Assembly (NCBI GenBank): GCA_021847385.1
Contig: JAJZTV010000002.1
Span: forward strand, 1 to 30,471
Reading direction: 5' to 3'
Source: Pseudomonadota bacterium
Lineage (GTDB): Bacteria; Pseudomonadota; Gammaproteobacteria; Burkholderiales; Thiobacillaceae
DNA: 30,471 nt
Under the pieces are notes generated by a model that was not told where the DNA came from, ran no database searches, and was given only the letters and a program-made list of their open reading frames with translations. The first letter of the stretch is position 1; every line of letters begins with the position of its first letter. The translations under genes and the position numbers were made by a program. Below, one piece after another: positions 25,716-30,471 of this stretch.

Positions 25716-26735
25716 TCAGAGGGAAGGATGACACCAAAAAGATGCGCTCTTGGCGGCGAATTTCGTGGGTATGCCGGAGCGTTCCAGATATTCCAAACCC
25801 AGCGCCACTCGACGGACCCGCTTCTTGACCGTATTCAAGTTCACCTGATCGTATGGATTTACCTGCGCGCTGGCCCCCATCTTGAGAATTACCGGCGCCG
25901 CGACCTGGACGATTTCAGGAATTTCGTTGTAGCGAATGAAGCCACCCTTGTCATCGTAGACATCGATCGGCACGTCGAGGATCAGGCCGTTCGTCATCCG
26001 GCGCATCTCTTGCAGGACAACCAAATCCACATCATGCAGCACCGTTACGCTGTCGGCACCGAGTTCCTCCCATATCTTCGCTGTGACGGGGTTGCTGACG
26101 ATGCAATGGGATGAGGCCTTGAAAAACAAATCTTGCGGCAGATTACCGCTCTCTCTCATCTCAGAGAGTATGCGCATGACCCCCATATCGTAGACAATGA
26201 CGCCCCGGCAACCCAGATCGACCAAGCGCAGCACCTCTTCGACAGAGTTTGCGATCGCGTCGTTATTGTTGACTCGACGCCCCTGCTCCAAACCGAACTT
26301 GCCCCGATAAAACGCGGCCTTCCTGTCATACTCCGGCCGCGGCCCGATCGAGAATGCAATACCGTAACCACTCTCCGCGCACAGCGAAAGCATTTCCCTG
26401 ATTTCACTGTCCGAAAGCAATATCGAACCATGCGTTTCGTTGAAGCGGGTACACGGAATGCCTTCTTCTTTCAGCGCTGCCACCGTGCCTTTCAGGACAT
26501 CCAGTGTATTGATGACGGGGATTTCCACCGCGAAATTGCCGCCATCGGGAAATCGCAATGGCGAAGCCTGCAGCTCCACATTGTCCGAATAGGGGTAACC
26601 GTGGCTCTTCAGCCATGCACGGGCTCTGAACGAACCCCTTACGACCTCATGGTCGCGTAGACTCGTGCCCGACTGAATTGACGTTGCCGCCTCGTCCGTC
26701 TTTTCGAGGACGCGGGCATCCATTTCCATTTTCAT
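25716..26735 (-). CDS. U32-peptidase-like TIM-barrel protein, function unknown
   Basis: The 339-residue cytosolic product looks like an alpha/beta barrel. The later strands resemble the U32 peptidase superfamily: LVDLGCRGVIVYDMGVMRI, then FKASSHCIVSNPVTAKIWEE, then ADSVTVLHDVDLVVLQEMRR. The Cys-rich signature motif of classical U32 proteins is not present, so protease or tRNA-hydroxylation function should not be assumed. ETHGSILLSDSEI and FSIGPRPEYDRKA may form part of an active site. The ATG at 26735 lies seven bases after a good AGGGAG ribosome binding site. It lies between nitroreductase and acyl-CoA-dehydrogenase-like genes in one leftward series. The family assignment is tentative. Confidence 0.6.
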   Translation of the reverse strand: MKMEMDARVLEKTDEAATSIQSGTSLRDHEVVRGSFRARAWLKSHGYPYSDNVELQASPLRFPDGGNFAVEIPVINTLDVLKGTVAALKEEGIPCTRFNETHGSILLSDSEIREMLSLCAESGYGIAFSIGPRPEYDRKAAFYRGKFGLEQGRRVNNNDAIANSVEEVLRLVDLGCRGVIVYDMGVMRILSEMRESGNLPQDLFFKASSHCIVSNPVTAKIWEELGADSVTVLHDVDLVVLQEMRRMTNGLILDVPIDVYDDKGGFIRYNEIPEIVQVAAPVILKMGASAQVNPYDQVNLNTVKKRVRRVALGLEYLERSGIPTKFAAKSASFWCHPSL

Positions 26736-26759
26736 TTCATTTCTCCCTAATATTTATTA

Positions 26760-26814
26760 ATAGAAAACCCATCACGACATAAGCACCGATGGATGCCTAA
26801 GCGATGATGGGTTT
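26760..26814 (-). promoter_or_regulatory. Terminator-like hairpin in the leader of the U32-like gene (possible attenuator)
   Basis: A perfect 10-bp outer stem (AAACCCATCA / TGATGGGTTT, 26765-26774 with 26805-26814) encloses an inner stem formed by the TTAGGCA and TGCTTAT segments. On the reverse strand it runs into TTTTCTATT. Only about 30 bases separate it from the start codon of the U32-like gene, leaving no room for a promoter. A second possible stem (CCGGCA / TGCCGG, 26849-26879) lies upstream on the transcript. This could be an attenuator or riboswitch expression platform, or simply a partial terminator after the nitroreductase gene. Confidence 0.55.
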
Positions 26815-26892
26815 AATTTGACCTGTTCGATGAATTTGAAGTTTTAACCCGGCATTGATCCAAAATTGCACGTTGCCGGATGCGAACTCTAC

Positions 26893-27564
26893 TTAGGCCT
26901 TGCCACCGAAGGCATCCCAGTGCACGAAGTCCCCATAGCCACGACGCGGCTGCCTCGGTAATTCTTTGTGGGAAGGGTGGCCGATACACATCATCATCAC
27001 CACCATATAGTCATTTGGCACTTTCAAATATTCGGCCACACCTTTGGGGTCGAAGCCGATAAGCGGGGCGGTACCCAAGCCCATGCCATCGGCCACCAGC
27101 ATCATGGTCATCGCCGCTAGTGAAGCGCCGCAAACCGCATGCTCGACACGACGCTCTTCGTTCGGGTAGACCACGTCGATCGACCCTTTCAAGGTTTGTT
27201 TCACTTCGTCATTGAAATAACCGCCATCGACGAACTGCTGCAGGATCTGATCATCGCGACGATGCGGATTCTTATCGCCCAGAACGGCCACGACCGCGAC
27301 GGAATCCATGACCTGCTTCTGATTCCAGCACAGCGGAAGCAGTTCTTCGCGCTTTTTCACATCTTCAACGACGACGAAATCCCAGGGCTGGAAGTTATAG
27401 GAAGACGGCGTGAGGGCCGTCAGATCGAATAGTTTCTGCCACTGATCCTTGCTGAGATTCGGGCCCGGAACAAAGCTGTGGATTGCGCGACGCCGCCGAA
27501 TGACTTCTTCAATACCGGTAGTCAGGGTTTGTTCCAGCAGCTTGCCTTGGGTCGGTGCATTCAT
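26893..27564 (-). CDS. Nitroreductase-family FMN oxidoreductase
   Basis: The 223-residue product belongs to the NfsB/FRP nitroreductase fold, homodimeric and FMN-dependent. Visible motifs are EEVIRRRRAIHSFVPG at about residues 19-34 (FMN phosphate contacts), LTPSSYNFQPWDFVVVED, and the C-terminal GLGTAPLIGFDPKGVAEYL and IGHPSHKELPR stretches. Natural substrates of such enzymes include quinones, enones and nitro compounds and cannot be told from sequence. The ATG at 27564 has an excellent GGAGGT ribosome binding site. It is the first gene after a strong leftward promoter and diverges from the DUF6282 gene. Confidence 0.92.
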   Translation of the reverse strand: MNAPTQGKLLEQTLTTGIEEVIRRRRAIHSFVPGPNLSKDQWQKLFDLTALTPSSYNFQPWDFVVVEDVKKREELLPLCWNQKQVMDSVAVVAVLGDKNPHRRDDQILQQFVDGGYFNDEVKQTLKGSIDVVYPNEERRVEHAVCGASLAAMTMMLVADGMGLGTAPLIGFDPKGVAEYLKVPNDYMVVMMMCIGHPSHKELPRQPRRGYGDFVHWDAFGGKA

Positions 27565-27587
27565 GAGGTACCTCCTTTTGGTTGACG

Positions 27588-27605
27588 AGTGAATACTTAT
27601 TTACT
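27588..27605. promoter_or_regulatory. Palindromic operator overlapping the nitroreductase promoter
   Basis: AGTGAATACTTATTTACT is an imperfect palindrome with 7 of 8 positions matching in each arm. It overlaps the -10 box and the predicted start site of the leftward promoter, the usual place for a repressor such as a TetR-family protein. A related site lies at 27718-27734. No repressor gene is in the window. Confidence 0.55.
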
Positions 27606-27632
27606 TTAATGCCGGAACTTCAATGCTGTCAA
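27603..27632 (-). promoter_or_regulatory. Promoter of the leftward metabolic operon
   Basis: On the reverse strand a perfect -35 box TTGACA (27627-27632) is followed after 18 bases by TAAAGT (27603-27608). The predicted start lies about 30 bases before the nitroreductase ATG. The palindrome at 27588-27605 covers the -10 and start region. Confidence 0.7.
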
Positions 27633-27696
27633 GACTGCGCACCACCGTCAAAATCAACCTATCTTCCCAACAGGCCACCCAATCTGGAGCGACATC

Positions 27697-28587
27697 ATGC
27701 CTCACGCCGGATACTCGAGTGAATATTCATTACTATCAGGAAGCTATGACATGCATGTGCACGCCGGACCAGACTTAGTTGGCCGGGCGATGGACGTCGT
27801 CGAATTGGGCTTGGCCGCCAACCAAGCAGGCATGGCTGGGCTCGTATTGAAGGACCACGCCTTACCGACCACCGGGCAAGCGTATGTCCTAAACAAGACC
27901 CTGGGCGGCAACTGTCGCTTTTATGGGTCTGTCGTACTCAATCCCGCGACAGGCGGCATAAATTCTGCACTTGTGAAAGCGGCACTGGGCCACGGCGCCG
28001 CCATGGTATTCCTCCCGACCTACGGCGCCGCCCACCATTACCACCTGACCGGCAGCCGCCCTCACTACCCTTACAGCGAGCAGCATCCGCTTGGCATGAA
28101 TTTACGGGACCGAGAAAATCATAGCGAGCTGCTCGCCATCTTCGAAGAAATTGCACGTTCAGACGCCATTCTGGCAACGGGCCACATCTCGCCCGAAGAA
28201 TGTCTTTGGGTCATCAACGCGGCCAAATCAGCAGGCGTTCGCCGAATCGTCGTCACGCATGCCTCCATGCCCCGGATAGGGCTGCCTATCGATGCACAGG
28301 AGGAAGCCGTAAAGCTGGGGGCTTACATTGAGCACTCATTCGTCGCATGCACAGACATTCTGCATGCACCCATCCAAGTGGAAACGATTCACGACCAGAT
28401 TGCCCGTGTAGGCGCTGAACATTGCCTGCTTTCATCGGACCTCGGACAAAAATCCAATGGCTCGCCGATAGTGGGTTTTAGCCGCTTTCTGACCAAACTC
28501 ATGGATACGGGTATCTCGAGTGAGGCAATCAAAATGATGACCGCAACCAATCCTGCAAAATTACTGCCGGCATGCAATCCGCCCTAA
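27697..28587 (+). CDS. DUF6282-family amidohydrolase-like protein
   Basis: The 296-residue product starts with a metal-binding HxH motif (YDMHVHAGPDLVGR, His20 and His22). It continues with AGMAGLVLKDHALPT, ATGHISPEE, VVTHASMP and a C-terminal SSDLGQKS, the likely remaining metal ligands of a PHP/amidohydrolase-type barrel. The opening is typical of the DUF6282 family, which I recognise by motif only; no reaction is established for it to my knowledge. GGAG seven bases before the ATG at 27697 supports the start. It diverges from the nitroreductase operon, shares the regulatory gap, and has an operator-like palindrome within its first codons, so it probably belongs to the same pathway. Confidence 0.8.
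   Translation: MPHAGYSSEYSLLSGSYDMHVHAGPDLVGRAMDVVELGLAANQAGMAGLVLKDHALPTTGQAYVLNKTLGGNCRFYGSVVLNPATGGINSALVKAALGHGAAMVFLPTYGAAHHYHLTGSRPHYPYSEQHPLGMNLRDRENHSELLAIFEEIARSDAILATGHISPEECLWVINAAKSAGVRRIVVTHASMPRIGLPIDAQEEAVKLGAYIEHSFVACTDILHAPIQVETIHDQIARVGAEHCLLSSDLGQKSNGSPIVGFSRFLTKLMDTGISSEAIKMMTATNPAKLLPACNPP
27718..27734. promoter_or_regulatory. Second operator-like palindrome, inside the DUF6282 gene start
   Basis: AGTGAATATTCATTACT shares AGTGAATA and a closing ATT-ACT with the palindrome at 27588-27605, and contains the perfect 10-base palindrome TGAATATTCA. It lies at codons 8-13 of the DUF6282 gene. The same regulator could bind both sites. Confidence 0.4.
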
Positions 28588-28602
28588 AGCTTGCGACAGC
28601 AC

Positions 28603-28634
28603 AAAAAATAAAAAGGCCGCCAATCGGCGGCCTT
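28603..28634 (-). terminator. Intrinsic terminator of the rpoD-tRNA-Ile2 unit
   Basis: A 9-bp stem (AAGGCCGCC / GGCGGCCTT, 4-base loop, 28613-28634) runs on the reverse strand into TTTTTATTTTTT. It lies just after the tRNA 3' end. On the plus strand no T tract follows, so it would only weakly stop transcription of the DUF6282 gene. Confidence 0.92.
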
Positions 28635-28642
28635 AATGGTCT

Positions 28643-28719
28643 TGGTGGGCCCGCTGGGACTCGAACCCAGGACCAAAGGATTATGAGTCCTCTGCTCTAA
28701 CCGACTGAGCTACAGGCCC
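28643..28719 (-). tRNA. tRNA-Ile2 (CAU anticodon, lysidine-modified type)
   Basis: The reverse strand gives a complete 77-base cloverleaf including an encoded CCA. The acceptor stem pairs GGGCCTG with CGGGCCC, the D arm has GCTCAGTCGGTTAGAGC, the anticodon loop is CTCATAA and the T loop is GGTTCGAGTCC. CAU could mean Met or the minor Ile tRNA. The acceptor and anticodon stem (GGACTCATAATCC) resemble E. coli ileX, and ileX also lies beside rpoD in E. coli, so the Ile2 identity, read as AUA after lysidine modification by TilS, is favoured. It lies 21 bases after the rpoD stop and may share its transcript. Confidence 0.93.
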
Positions 28720-28740
28720 GAAACCTTTACGCCTGTCGGC

Positions 28741-30471
<1,731 letters not shown>

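Noticed and set aside
28643..28719. tRNA-Ile2 as an integration site for the neighbouring metabolic cluster
   Set aside because: I found no integrase gene and no second copy of the tRNA 3' end in the window, so no attachment-site pair can be claimed.

Overview
The window is GC-rich chromosomal DNA from a Gram-negative bacterium, most likely a betaproteobacterium (Rhodocyclales or Nitrosomonadales-like). The evidence is gene order: rpsT diverging from murJ, then ribF-ileS-lspA-fkpB-ispH, a ccsA-like membrane gene diverging from ffh, rpsP-rimM-trmD-rplS, and rpoD with a downstream tRNA-Ile2(CAU). Genus cannot be fixed from the sequence alone. No gene-free stretch reaches 300 bases; the longest is about 284 bases (19544-19827).

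Positions 1-13000 are housekeeping. An rpsT fragment faces left. A tightly packed rightward run makes the lipid II flippase (MurJ), FAD (RibF), Ile-tRNA (IleS), lipoprotein signal peptidase (LspA), an FKBP prolyl isomerase and IspH. A leftward cytochrome-assembly-type membrane protein follows, then ffh and the rpsP-rimM-trmD-rplS operon, closed by a clear terminator. A divergent RlmN-type radical SAM methylase lies directly after that terminator. A REP-like inverted pair sits inside the lspA reading frame, and a dRS3-like repeat pair lies between ffh and rpsP.

Positions 13000-17900 hold a leftward quinone-reductase-like dehydrogenase and the glcDEF glycolate oxidase genes. Positions 17900-23005 hold a leftward signalling island: a soluble histidine kinase, a receiver-TPR protein, a Crp/Fnr regulator, and a second receiver-TPR protein that is a clear paralogue of the first.

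Positions 23200-28590 hold the least familiar region, an apparently accessory catabolic or biosynthetic cluster. Four genes run leftward: nitroreductase, U32-like TIM barrel, acyl-CoA-dehydrogenase-like flavoprotein, isopropylmalate/isocitrate-dehydrogenase-like enzyme. A DUF6282 amidohydrolase-like gene diverges from them. A promoter with an overlapping palindromic operator lies between the divergent genes. A similar palindrome lies at the start of the DUF6282 gene, and a terminator-like hairpin lies in the leader of the U32-like gene. I do not recognise the pathway; this is the best candidate for an undescribed system.

The window ends with the tRNA-Ile2 gene and rpoD, which is cut by the right edge at its 5' end.
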